Shown here: piece by piece, positions 56,287 through 64,000 of the stretch
Layout of the letters: each line of letters opens with the position of its first letter
How positions within the stretch are numbered: the stretch's first letter is position 1
Assembly: GCA_016839165.1 (NCBI GenBank)
Contig: CP069300.1
Span: 6,138,001-6,202,000, forward strand
Direction of reading: 5' to 3'
From: Bradyrhizobium sp. PSBB068
Lineage (GTDB): Bacteria > Pseudomonadota > Alphaproteobacteria > Rhizobiales > Xanthobacteraceae
DNA: 64,000 nt
Made by a program: the position numbers and the translations under genes
Notes under the pieces: generated by a model
Told to the model about the DNA's origin: nothing
The model's input: the letters and a program-made list of their open reading frames with translations, nothing else
The model's database searches: none

Positions 56287-56970
56287 ATGCGATTCAAAAT
56301 CGGACATCAGGCGCAGGTGGATGCTGACGGCATGATCGGGAAGCGGCAGACGGCGGCGCCACGCGGCGCAGCGCAGCGTTGGAGACGGACTCAGCCCGCC
56401 GAGGTCAGGGTGGACGACCTGATGTCGGCGGCAGCCGCCCTGTTCATCGCGAAGGGCATCGAGGCCACCACGATCGACGACATCGTCGCCCGAGCCGGCG
56501 TCGCTAAGGGCACCTTCTATCATTACTTCTCGACCAAGGCCGACGTGATCATCGGCCTGCGCGCACGCTTCTCGCAGGACTTCCTCGCCCGCGTCGCGGC
56601 GTCGATCGCCGAGCGTGCTCCCGACGATCATGCTGGGCGGCTGTCGGCATGGCTGCGTGGCGCGGTTGGAACCTATCTCGCCAATGTCGAACTGCACGAC
56701 GTCGTGTTTCACGATTTCCCGCATCATCAGCGTCAGTCGCAGGAAAAGGACGACGTGATCGCCCAGATCGTTGCTGTGCTGGAGGATGGCCGGAAGGCCG
56801 GCATCTGGGCCTTCCCGGATGCCCGCAGCGCAGCGTTGATCGTGTTCGACGGAATGCACGCAGTGGCCGACGATGCGATCGTCGCCGGCACGCGCGATCC
56901 GGAGCCGCCATGCCGGCTGCTGGAAGACATGTTCACACGGATGCTGGCGGCGCCGCGCCAGCAATCATGA
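56287..56970 (+). CDS. TetR/AcrR-family transcriptional regulator
   Basis: A 227-residue one-component repressor. The DNA-binding helix-turn-helix is TIDDIVARAGVAKGTFYHYF (about residues 64-83), preceded by a long, basic N-terminus; the start may instead be an ATG at 56332. The C-terminal ligand domain has no recognised motif. Placed head to head with an MFS exporter, it most likely represses the pump and itself through the palindrome between them. Confidence 0.92.
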   Translation: MRFKIGHQAQVDADGMIGKRQTAAPRGAAQRWRRTQPAEVRVDDLMSAAAALFIAKGIEATTIDDIVARAGVAKGTFYHYFSTKADVIIGLRARFSQDFLARVAASIAERAPDDHAGRLSAWLRGAVGTYLANVELHDVVFHDFPHHQRQSQEKDDVIAQIVAVLEDGRKAGIWAFPDARSAALIVFDGMHAVADDAIVAGTRDPEPPCRLLEDMFTRMLAAPRQQS

Positions 56971-57126
56971 CAGGCATTTGAACAAACCGTTCAAGGCCGC
57001 CACGCTGGGAGGTGATGGCTGCAATGCCGCGACCGTGAAGCGGTTGAATTTCCGCCCGCGCTGTTCCATGAAGCGTGTCGAGGTATACCAGCAACAATCC
57101 TCAGGACACCGTAGGGAGTGATCAAC

Positions 57127-57969
57127 ATGAAGCTTGTTCGTTATGGCGAAAAGGGTGCGGAAAAGCCCGGTCTGATCGATAAATCCGGCCAGCTGCGCGA
57201 CCTCTCGGCCCATCTGAAAGACCTGACCGGCGACGCCTACGCGCCGGAATCGCTGAAGAAGCTTGCTGCCCTCGATCCCGCCTCCCTGCCCGCCGTCTCC
57301 GGCAAGCCGCGCTTCGGCGCCCCGGTCACCGGCATCTCGAAGTTCGTCGCGATCGGCCTGAACTATTCCGACCACGCCAAGGAAACCGGCGCAGCGATCC
57401 CGACCGAACCGATCATCTTCATGAAGGCGAACACCTCGCTGTCCGGCCCGAACGATGCGGTCGAGAAGCCGCGCGGCTCGACCAAGCTTGACTGGGAAGT
57501 CGAGATCGCCGCGATCATCGGCAGCCGCGCCAAGTACGTCTCGGAAGCCGACGCGCTCAACCACGTCGCCGGCTATTGCGTCTGCAACGACGTCTCCGAG
57601 CGCAACTTCCAGACCGAGCGGCTCGGACAATGGACCAAGGGCAAGTCGCACGACACGTTCGGACCGGTCGGCCCTTGGCTCGTCACCAAGGATGAAATCG
57701 CCGACGTGCAGAACCTGTCGATGTGGCTCGACGTCAACGGCCAGCGCCGCCAGACCGGCTCGACCAAGACCATGATCTTCACGATGGCGAAATGCATCTC
57801 CTACGTTTCGCAGTTCATGACGCTGCTGCCCGGCGACATCATCACGACGGGCACCCCGCCCGGCGTCGGCCTCGGCATGAAGCCGCCGACCTTCCTCAAT
57901 GTCGGCGACGTCGTGACGCTCGGCATCGAGGGCCTCGGCGAGCAGCGCCAGGAAATCGTCGCGGCTTGA
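57127..57969 (+). CDS. Fumarylacetoacetate hydrolase family protein
   Basis: Soluble metal-dependent hydrolase of 280 residues. Core motifs are VAIGLNYSDHAKETG, then KLDWEVEIAAIIG with the metal-binding glutamates, and later DIITTGTPPGVGLGM. The layout matches the family branch that includes ureidoglycolate lyase and 2,4-diketo-3-deoxy-L-sugar hydrolases, which cleave C-C or C-N bonds in catabolism. The ATG at 57127 has GGGAGTG upstream. It is followed by a repeat and a glutathione transferase gene, suggesting an aromatic or sugar acid pathway, not proven. Confidence 0.9.
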   Translation: MKLVRYGEKGAEKPGLIDKSGQLRDLSAHLKDLTGDAYAPESLKKLAALDPASLPAVSGKPRFGAPVTGISKFVAIGLNYSDHAKETGAAIPTEPIIFMKANTSLSGPNDAVEKPRGSTKLDWEVEIAAIIGSRAKYVSEADALNHVAGYCVCNDVSERNFQTERLGQWTKGKSHDTFGPVGPWLVTKDEIADVQNLSMWLDVNGQRRQTGSTKTMIFTMAKCISYVSQFMTLLPGDIITTGTPPGVGLGMKPPTFLNVGDVVTLGIEGLGEQRQEIVAA

Positions 57970-57987
57970 GGTCCTGTTAGCACCAGC

Positions 57988-58068
57988 CGTCATTGCGAGG
58001 AGCGAAGCGACGAAGCAATCCATTCATCCGCGCGTGTGGGCAGATGGATTGCTTCGCTCGCAATGACG
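57988..58068. repeat. Intergenic inverted repeat, 'cattgcgag/gcaatccat' family
   Basis: The arms cgtcattgcgaggagcgaag and gattgcttcgctcgcaatga face one another; this is the second copy of the element at 1295-1380. It separates the FAH-family gene from the transferase gene. Confidence 0.8.
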
Positions 58069-58096
58069 GTTCAATCCGACAGCATAGGGGCCTCCC

Positions 58097-58711
58097 ATGA
58101 AACTCACCTTCTCTCCCGCCTCCCCGTTCGCTCGCAAGGTGCGCATCGCGGCGATCGAGCTCGGCCTGATCGACAAGATCGAGCTGGTGCCGGCCAGCGT
58201 CGCACCGGGCACGGCCAACGAGGAATACTCGAAGATCTCGCCGCTGAAGAAACTGCCGGTACTGATCCTCGATCATGGCGACGTGATTTTGGATTCCTAC
58301 GTCATCGTCGAATACCTCAACGAGATCGGCGGCGGCCGGCTGATCCCGGGTTACGGCCCGCGGCGCTGGAAGCTGAAGACCGATCATTCGCTGATCAACG
58401 GCATGCTCGATTCCATGCTGCTGTGCCGTTACGAGAAGATGGTGCGACCGCAGGGCTCGCTGTGGCAGGCTTGGCATGACGATCACTGGAACAGGGCCTG
58501 GGCCGGCATGGCGCGATTCGAGCAGCGCCCCGACGTGCTGGACGGCTCGTCGTTCGACATCGCGCAGATCGGCCTCGTCTGCGTGCTCGGCTACGCCGAC
58601 TTCCGCTTCGCCGATTGCGGCTGGCGCAAGGCCTATCCGAAGCTCGACGCGTTCTACCAGCGCATGCTGGAGCGGCCGTCGGTGAAGATTTCCGCGCCGC
58701 CAGCGGCATAG
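58097..58711 (+). CDS. Glutathione S-transferase family protein
   Basis: Soluble enzyme of 204 residues. The thioredoxin-like N-terminal domain starts MKLTFSPASPFARKVRIAAI, with the active-site Ser/Arg pair in SPFARK, and DSYVIVEYLNEIGGGRLIPG gives the glutathione-gamma-Glu site. The C-terminal domain is all-helical. It follows an FAH-family gene, a pairing often seen with maleylacetoacetate or dehalogenation routes. Confidence 0.9.
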   Translation: MKLTFSPASPFARKVRIAAIELGLIDKIELVPASVAPGTANEEYSKISPLKKLPVLILDHGDVILDSYVIVEYLNEIGGGRLIPGYGPRRWKLKTDHSLINGMLDSMLLCRYEKMVRPQGSLWQAWHDDHWNRAWAGMARFEQRPDVLDGSSFDIAQIGLVCVLGYADFRFADCGWRKAYPKLDAFYQRMLERPSVKISAPPAA

Positions 58712-58727
58712 CGTGCAAGGTGGGGGG

Positions 58728-59924
58728 ATGAGGATGCGCCATCGCCTCCCCCGCCTGCTGCTTATCGGCGCGAGCCTCGTGCTCGCGTTGACGGCCTCCA
58801 TCACCACACTGAGGGCCGACGACATGAAAGCTGGACATGACCAGCCCTGCGGGTCGCCGACCGCGCTCGACGATGGCTGGCCGATCGCGTCACCCGACAG
58901 CGTCGGCATGGATGGCGAGCGGCTGTGCGGCATCGCCGCGCGGCTCGGCCTGCGCAGCAGCGAGGTGCATTCCGTCGTTGTGGCGCGGCACGGCAGACTG
59001 GTGTTCGAGCAATATTTCGCCGGCATCGACCAGCCATGGGGGTACAAGGAAGGCCGCACCGAATTCACGGCGACGACCAGGCACGACATACGTTCGGCAT
59101 CGAAGAGCGTGACGTCGCTGCTGGTCGGCACCGCCATCGACCGCAAGCTGATCGCCGGCGTTGACGAGCCCGTGGTGAAATTCTTCCCCGAACACCGGTC
59201 GGTAAAGTCGGCCGGATGGGACGCGATCACGCTGCGCCATCTCTTGACGATGTCGTCAGGCATCAAATGGGACGAGACGCTGCCCTGGACCCATCCCGAC
59301 AACGACGAGCCGCATCTCGCCTTCGATGCCGATCCGATCGGCTATGTCCTGGCCAAGCCGATCGCAGCGTCGCCGGACACGCTCTGGACCTACAATGGCG
59401 GCGGCACGGATCTGCTCGGCAACATCATTGAACAGGTCTCCGGCAAACCGCTCGAAGCCTTCGCGCGGGAGACGCTGTTCCAGCCGCTCGGCATCACCGA
59501 TCTTGAGTGGAAGACCTATCCGAAGAACGGCAAGATTGCCGCCGCTGCCGGCCTCCGCTTGCGGCCGCGCGATGCCGCGAAAATCGGCCAGCTCTTGCTC
59601 AATGGCGGGAAATGGAACGGACAGCAGATCATCTCGGCCGAGTGGATCGCGCAATCGATCGTGCCGCGCTTCCAGGCCGTCGGCTATTTCGGCGGCACGC
59701 TGTTCTATGGCTATCAGTGGTGGATGGGCCGCTCGCTGTCCGACGGCAAGGAAGTGAAATGGGTCGGCGCCTTTGGCTGGGGCGGTCAACGCATCATCGT
59801 CGTGCCCGATCTCGATCTTGTGATGATGACGACGGCAGCCCAGTACGGCCAGCCCAAGGAAGGGCTTGCGGCGATGGACATCCTTGCCAACATCATCATT
59901 CCCGCCGTGCGCGACGCGCACTGA
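58728..59924 (+). CDS. Serine hydrolase, class C beta-lactamase-like
   Basis: Exported serine hydrolase of 398 residues with a signal peptide (MRMRHRLPRLLLIGASLVLA...). The penicillin-binding fold is shown by SxxK in RSASKSVTSLL (serine near residue 124), a YxN-type site in WTYNGGGTDLL, and the closing VGAFGWGGQRIIVVPD. It lacks the typical KTG triad wording, so it is more like an esterase or peptidase of this fold than a true AmpC. An ATG at 58734 is an alternative start with better ribosome-site spacing. Confidence 0.85.
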   Translation: MRMRHRLPRLLLIGASLVLALTASITTLRADDMKAGHDQPCGSPTALDDGWPIASPDSVGMDGERLCGIAARLGLRSSEVHSVVVARHGRLVFEQYFAGIDQPWGYKEGRTEFTATTRHDIRSASKSVTSLLVGTAIDRKLIAGVDEPVVKFFPEHRSVKSAGWDAITLRHLLTMSSGIKWDETLPWTHPDNDEPHLAFDADPIGYVLAKPIAASPDTLWTYNGGGTDLLGNIIEQVSGKPLEAFARETLFQPLGITDLEWKTYPKNGKIAAAAGLRLRPRDAAKIGQLLLNGGKWNGQQIISAEWIAQSIVPRFQAVGYFGGTLFYGYQWWMGRSLSDGKEVKWVGAFGWGGQRIIVVPDLDLVMMTTAAQYGQPKEGLAAMDILANIIIPAVRDAH

Positions 59925-59998
59925 CCCTTTTCTACGCGTTTTCTTCACGCGAACCGGACTCCACTTCGCTCGAAAACGCTAACGCCAAGGAATCACCC

Positions 59999-60868
59999 AT
60001 GAGCCTGAAATTTGCGGCCGGCGATCTCACCATTCATCGCATCGTGGAGGAGGAAGGCAAGTTCCTGCCTGCGCAAGACATGTTGCCCGAACTGACACCG
60101 GAGCTGCTTGCGGAGAACCGAGCCTGGATGAAAGCGGCCCGGGCGCTCGACGACAGCGACACGTTGATCCTTGCGTTCCAGTCCTACGTCGTGAAGACGC
60201 CGCACCACACCATCCTGATCGACAGCTGCATCGGCAATCACAAGCCGCGGCCGGGTCGGCCGAGCTGGAACATGAAGACCGACGACAGCTATCTGCGCGG
60301 CCTTGCGTCCGCCGGCTTCTCGGTCGGCGACATCGACTACGTGATGTGCACGCATCTGCATGTCGACCATGTCGGCTGGAATACGCGGCTCGAGAACGGC
60401 CGCTGGGTGCCGACCTTCCCGAACGCGCGCTATGTGTTCGACAAGACCGAGTTCGACTACTGGACCGAGACCAATGCCAAGGCGGAAGTCCCGCCATTCG
60501 TCGACAGCGTGCTGCCGGTGGTCGAAGCCAAGCGGGCCGAGCTGGTCGGCAATGATTTCGCGATCGGCGACCACATGCGCATCCTGCCGACGCCCGGCCA
60601 CACGCCGGGCCATCTCGCCTTCACCTTCGGTCGCGGCAAGGACGACGCGGTGTTTGCCGGCGATTTGATGCACTCGCCGATCCAGACGCTCTATCCGGAA
60701 CTGTCGCCGAAATTCGACGTCGACCCGGCGCAGGCGGCGAAGACACGTCGCAGCTTCCTCGAGCGCTATTGCGACACCGACACGCTGTGCTGTCCCGCGC
60801 ACTTCCCCTCGCCATCGGTCGGCAAGATCAGGCGGAAGGGGAATGGGTTTGTGTGCGAGACGGCGTGA
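59999..60868 (+). CDS. Metallo-beta-lactamase-fold hydrolase (paralogue B)
   Basis: Soluble zinc hydrolase of 289 residues. The metal motif is THLHVDHVGWNTRLENGRWV, with later ligands TPGHTPGHLAF, FAGDLMHSP and PAHFPSPSVGK. It is a close relative of the gene at 53416. The ATG at 59999 with AAGGAA upstream matches the paralogue's start position. It follows the serine hydrolase by 74 bases; substrate unknown. Confidence 0.9.
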   Translation: MSLKFAAGDLTIHRIVEEEGKFLPAQDMLPELTPELLAENRAWMKAARALDDSDTLILAFQSYVVKTPHHTILIDSCIGNHKPRPGRPSWNMKTDDSYLRGLASAGFSVGDIDYVMCTHLHVDHVGWNTRLENGRWVPTFPNARYVFDKTEFDYWTETNAKAEVPPFVDSVLPVVEAKRAELVGNDFAIGDHMRILPTPGHTPGHLAFTFGRGKDDAVFAGDLMHSPIQTLYPELSPKFDVDPAQAAKTRRSFLERYCDTDTLCCPAHFPSPSVGKIRRKGNGFVCETA

Positions 60869-60905
60869 GGTGAGCTGAATTCGCGGCGAACTCGCAACCA
60901 CTCAA

Positions 60906-60936
60906 CCCTGGAGGGATCGTTTCTCGCCCTCCAGGG
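60906..60936. other. Hairpin between convergent genes
   Basis: The arms ccctggaggg and ccctccaggg form a 10-base-pair stem around atcgtttctcg between the MBL paralogue B and the convergent methyltransferase gene. There is no T run, so a terminator role is only possible. Confidence 0.5.
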
Positions 60937-60956
60937 GAGGATAGAAGAGCATTCGC

Positions 60957-61499
60957 TCAATCAAACAAACTCGGCGTGTGGTTCACCGCCGCGCCTTCGA
61001 TCTGCAGCATCTTCAGCTTGGTGACCACGCCGCCATTGGCCGAGAAGCCGCCCGGCTTGTTGCCCGCCGCCAGCACCCGGTGGCAGGGCACCACGATCGG
61101 GCACGGGTTGCGGCCGAGCGCCTGGCCGACGTCGCGCGACAGCTCGACGCCGCCGAGCTGCTTGGCGATGTCGCCATAGGTCACGGTCTTGCCCGGCGGA
61201 ATCTTCCGCGCGATGTCGTAGACGCCGCGGTTGAACTCCGGCACGCCGTCGAGATCGAGCACGATGTCGGCGAGATCGTTCGGCTTGCCGGCGAGCAGCT
61301 CGATCATGCCGTCGATCGCGTGCTGCACCTCGGCCGGCGGCGCCGCCTCGGTGAGGTCGCCGTTACGCTGGGCAATCCGCTTGCGGGTCTTCTCTTCGTT
61401 GCCCATCGGCAGCTGCACGCCGGTAACGCCATGCTCGCCCCAGACGACGCCGCAGGCGCCGATCATGGTCTCGAAGATTGCAAAATGCTGGCCGGTCAT
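60957..61499 (-). CDS. ogt: Methylated-DNA-[protein]-cysteine S-methyltransferase
   Basis: DNA repair protein of 180 residues that moves the alkyl group from O6-methylguanine to itself. The active-site motif PCHRVLAAGN (cysteine near residue 138) is preceded by RDVGQALGRNPCPIVV, and GKTVTYGDIAKQL marks the DNA-binding helix. It has the two-domain layout of Ogt-type enzymes. It is convergent with the preceding gene. Confidence 0.95.
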   Translation of the reverse strand: MTGQHFAIFETMIGACGVVWGEHGVTGVQLPMGNEEKTRKRIAQRNGDLTEAAPPAEVQHAIDGMIELLAGKPNDLADIVLDLDGVPEFNRGVYDIARKIPPGKTVTYGDIAKQLGGVELSRDVGQALGRNPCPIVVPCHRVLAAGNKPGGFSANGGVVTKLKMLQIEGAAVNHTPSLFD

Positions 61500-61645
61500 G
61501 GCTCACTCCAGATATTCGTTAGGCTCACAAACTGAAGCCTGCTGTTGATCTGAAATCTAGGCTTGGAGAATGTTGCTATCCACCCGAATTCCGTGGGAAC
61601 TTGGGCTCAATCAACAACATCTCCTGCCCTCCGCGAGCCCTTCAA

Positions 61646-62455
61646 ATGCACAGCCTCCACGTCAACGGTTTCGACATGCCCTATCTCGATATCGGAGCGG
61701 GGCCGCCGCTGGTCTGCGTGCATGGTTCGCTGTGCGACTTCCGGATCTGGTCGGCCGTGCTCGGCCCGCTGATCCGCCACCATCGCGTGATCGCGGTCAG
61801 CCTGCGGCATTTCTTCCCCGAGCATTGGGACGGCGTCGGCGACACCTATTCGATCGCGCAGCATGTCGACGACGTGATCGCCTTCATCGAGGCCTTCGAT
61901 ACCAAACCGGTCGACCTGATGGGGCATTCCCGCGGCGGGCATATCTGCTTCCGCGCCGCGCAGCGGCGGCCGGACCTGCTGCGCAGGCTGATCCTGGCCG
62001 AGCCCGGCGGCGAGCTCGACGAGAGCCTTGATCCCGACTTCAAGCCGGGCCCCTCGCCGCTGGCGGCACGTTTCGCGGCATGCGCCGCGGAAATCGCCAA
62101 GGGCGACATCGACGGCGGCCTGCAGATCTTCATGGATGCGCTCGAAGGTCCCGGTGCCTGGAAACGGATTCCGGCGACCTCCAAGCAGCTGTTGCGCGAC
62201 AACGCGACCACGCTGATCGGCCAGACCCGCGACCAGCGACCGCCCTTCTCGAAGGCCGATGCAGAGGCGATCAGGACGCCGACGCTGTTAATCGGCGGCG
62301 CCAACACCAAGGGCGTGCTGCCGAAGGTGCTGCACGCCCTCGCCGCAAACGTGCGGGGATCACGCACCGAGATGATCCCGGGCACCACGCATCCGATGTT
62401 CGAGCAGGCCCCGCAGCGCTATTGCGAGATCGTGCTGGAGTTTCTGGCAAGCTGA
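61646..62455 (+). CDS. Alpha/beta hydrolase
   Basis: Soluble hydrolase of 269 residues. The oxyanion region is PLVCVHGSLCDFRIW, the nucleophile elbow is GHSRGGH, and the catalytic histidine is probably in TTHPMFEQAPQRY. The ATG at 61646 fits the family start; a TTG at 61601 lacks a ribosome site. Substrate unknown; esterase or lactonase activity is possible. Confidence 0.9.
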   Translation: MHSLHVNGFDMPYLDIGAGPPLVCVHGSLCDFRIWSAVLGPLIRHHRVIAVSLRHFFPEHWDGVGDTYSIAQHVDDVIAFIEAFDTKPVDLMGHSRGGHICFRAAQRRPDLLRRLILAEPGGELDESLDPDFKPGPSPLAARFAACAAEIAKGDIDGGLQIFMDALEGPGAWKRIPATSKQLLRDNATTLIGQTRDQRPPFSKADAEAIRTPTLLIGGANTKGVLPKVLHALAANVRGSRTEMIPGTTHPMFEQAPQRYCEIVLEFLAS

Positions 62456-62506
62456 CCGCCCGCGCGCACGAACCTCGTCGCTTGCGGGGCGAGGTATCGT
62501 CCGCCT

Positions 62507-62530
62507 GTTCGCACTTTTCCGGATCATGCG
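62507..62530. repeat. Half copy of the 'gcatgatc..ttttccgg' repeat
   Basis: The stretch cgcacttttccggatcatgc matches one arm of the element at 26870-26914. The other arm is absent here. Confidence 0.55.
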
Positions 62531-62567
62531 TTAGTGTCTCCTTCCGCTCATGCCTGGGAGGACAATC

Positions 62568-63824
62568 ATGAAATTATCCGTCAAATTGCTCGCGTCGGCC
62601 GGTCTGCTTTCGCTCGCCCTCGCCTCGTCCCACGCCCTTGCCGCCGCGGATGAAAAGCTGCGCGCGGCCGCCGAACAGGCCCAACCGGCGGTGATCGAAA
62701 GCCTGCACGACATGGTGCTGATCGAGTCGGGCTCCGGCGATGTCGAAGGCCTGAAGAAGATGGCCGACTACACCGAGGCGCGGCTCAAGGCGCTTGGCGC
62801 CAAGACCGAGCGCCGCAAGACCACCAAGGGCGCCGGCGCCGATATGGTGATCGGCACCTTCGAAGGCACCGGCAGCAGGAAGCTGATGCTGATCGCGCAT
62901 ATGGACACGGTCTACGAGCACGGCATCCTCGACACCCAGCCCTACAAGGTCGACGGCAACAAGATCTATGGACCCGGCATTGCCGACGACAAGGGCGGCA
63001 TCGCCGTCATCCTGCATTCCCTGAAGATCCTGAACGATGCCGGCTGGCGCGACTACGCCAAGCTCACGGTGTCGTTCAATCCGGATGAAGAGGTCGGCTC
63101 GATCGGCTCCGGCGAGATCATCGCCGAGCTCGCCGACCAGCACGACGTGGTGCTGTCCTGCGAGCCGACGGTCGCACCGCCGGTGGCCAAGAATGAAAGC
63201 CTGCTGCTCGGCGCCAGCGGCACCGCGACCGGCACGCTGGACGTGAAGGGCAAGGCCTCGCATGCCGGCGCCGCGCCGCAGCTCGGCCGCAACGCGCTGA
63301 TCGAGCTCGCGCATCAATTGCTGCAGACCCAGGACGTCGCGAAATCGATTCCGGGCACGCAGCTGAACTGGACCACCGCGACGGCCGGCACCGTGCGCAA
63401 CCAGATCCCCGATCATGCCTCTGCCGGTGCCGACATCCGCCTCACCATTCCGGACGGCGTGCAGAAGCTGCAGGCGGCGCTCGACGAGAAGGTGAAGGAC
63501 AGGCTGATCGCGGACACCGAGGTAACGGTGAAGGTCGCCGCGGGCCGCCCGCCCTTCGTCGCTGACGATCGCGGCCGCGCGCTCGCCAAGCAGGGACAGG
63601 CGATCTACGCCGAGCTCGACCGCACGCTGGATATCGCGGAGATGACCGGCGGCGCGACCGATGCCGGATACGCCGCGCGCAGCGGCAAGGCGGTGGTCGT
63701 CGAGAGCTTCGGGCTCGCCGGCTGGGGCTATCACGCGCGCGACGAATACATCGACACCAACTCGATCGTGCCGCGGCTCTATCTGATGACGCGGATGCTG
63801 ATGGAGCTGGGCAAGGCGAAGTAG
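62568..63824 (+). CDS. M20 family metallopeptidase (glutamate carboxypeptidase type)
   Basis: Exported zinc peptidase of 418 residues, with a signal peptide (MKLSVKLLASAGLLSLALASSHALA). The di-zinc site is visible in LMLIAHMDTV, GPGIADDKGGIAV and NPDEEVGSIGS, and the dimerisation domain contains VKGKASHAGAAPQLGRNA. The layout matches carboxypeptidase G2-like enzymes that remove glutamate from folates or peptides. The ATG at 62568 has GGGAGGA upstream and exposes the signal. Confidence 0.92.
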   Translation: MKLSVKLLASAGLLSLALASSHALAAADEKLRAAAEQAQPAVIESLHDMVLIESGSGDVEGLKKMADYTEARLKALGAKTERRKTTKGAGADMVIGTFEGTGSRKLMLIAHMDTVYEHGILDTQPYKVDGNKIYGPGIADDKGGIAVILHSLKILNDAGWRDYAKLTVSFNPDEEVGSIGSGEIIAELADQHDVVLSCEPTVAPPVAKNESLLLGASGTATGTLDVKGKASHAGAAPQLGRNALIELAHQLLQTQDVAKSIPGTQLNWTTATAGTVRNQIPDHASAGADIRLTIPDGVQKLQAALDEKVKDRLIADTEVTVKVAAGRPPFVADDRGRALAKQGQAIYAELDRTLDIAEMTGGATDAGYAARSGKAVVVESFGLAGWGYHARDEYIDTNSIVPRLYLMTRMLMELGKAK

Positions 63825-63906
63825 CGGGGCGAGATCAGCGGCAATGGCGCTGAGACGGTAGCACCGATCTTTTAGGCCAGCGCCCGGGCCCCCCCCCCTC
63901 TCCCCA

Positions 63907-63929
63907 CCCTCCCCCGCAAGGGGGGAGGG
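63907..63929. repeat. Short hairpin 'ccctccccc-gcaa-ggggggaggg'
   Basis: The arms pair around gcaa, and a cytosine-rich stretch precedes them. It resembles the element at 20040-20068 and continues as partial copies up to the end of the window. Confidence 0.55.
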
Positions 63930-64000
63930 AGCCCAACCCATGCGCTCGCCTCACTTAGCTAATCATCCGCCGGCACTGGGGCACCCCCTCTCCCCCAACC

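Overview
The window is high-GC alphaproteobacterial DNA, most probably from Bradyrhizobium or a close relative. The evidence is the gene order (tolQRAB ... pal-cpoB-tilS-ftsH), an orphan branched-chain-amino-acid-type binding protein, an OpgC-like membrane protein, and several families of short inverted repeats built on 'cattgcgag..gcaatccat' and 'cattccggg..cccggaatg' that are common between genes in this group. No phage, IS element or CRISPR array was found.

Region 1 (1-17.2 kb) is mostly housekeeping on the minus strand. Read in the direction of transcription it runs sodB, crcB, tolQ, tolR, tolA, tolB, a GGDEF-EAL protein, a FeeM-like N-acyltransferase, pal, cpoB, tilS, ftsH, a DUF3052 gene and an ABC binding protein. 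Two signalling or lipid-type genes therefore sit between tolB and pal. A truncated membrane protein lies at the left edge.

Region 2 (17.3-30.7 kb) is mixed: a GNAT enzyme with NodA/AAC(2')-like features, a MATE exporter, DUF2147, DUF3095, a COG0523 GTPase with a clear Zur-type palindrome upstream, DUF2278, htpG, a zinc-ribbon metallo-beta-lactamase-fold protein, a TetR remnant, an OpgC-like membrane protein, an alaX gene broken by a one-base frameshift, and a HerA-like ATPase.

Region 3 (30.8-47.1 kb) is the most unusual part. A 2295-residue protein made of AIDA-type strand-loop-strand repeats plus nine ~107-residue modules lies directly downstream of an autotransporter-type O-heptosyltransferase carrying the four-cysteine metal motif. 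This is the gene order of aah-aidA and tibC-tibA, but the protein has no autotransporter beta-barrel. Instead the neighbouring genes encode an FkbM methyltransferase, a type I secretion membrane-fusion protein, a type I ABC exporter with a degenerate C39-like domain, and a second secreted-type protein (zincin domain plus seven copies of the same module). I infer a glycosylated repeat adhesin exported by a type I system. An initiator tRNA-Met closes the region.

Region 4 (47.5-64 kb) is catabolic and accessory: coniferyl-aldehyde-type dehydrogenase, GMC oxidoreductase, CvpA-like protein, an SDR/quinone-oxidoreductase/MBL operon, an MFS exporter with a divergent TetR regulator and visible operator, a fumarylacetoacetase-family hydrolase, a glutathione transferase, a class C beta-lactamase-like hydrolase, a second MBL paralogue, an O6-methylguanine methyltransferase, an alpha/beta hydrolase and an M20 peptidase.
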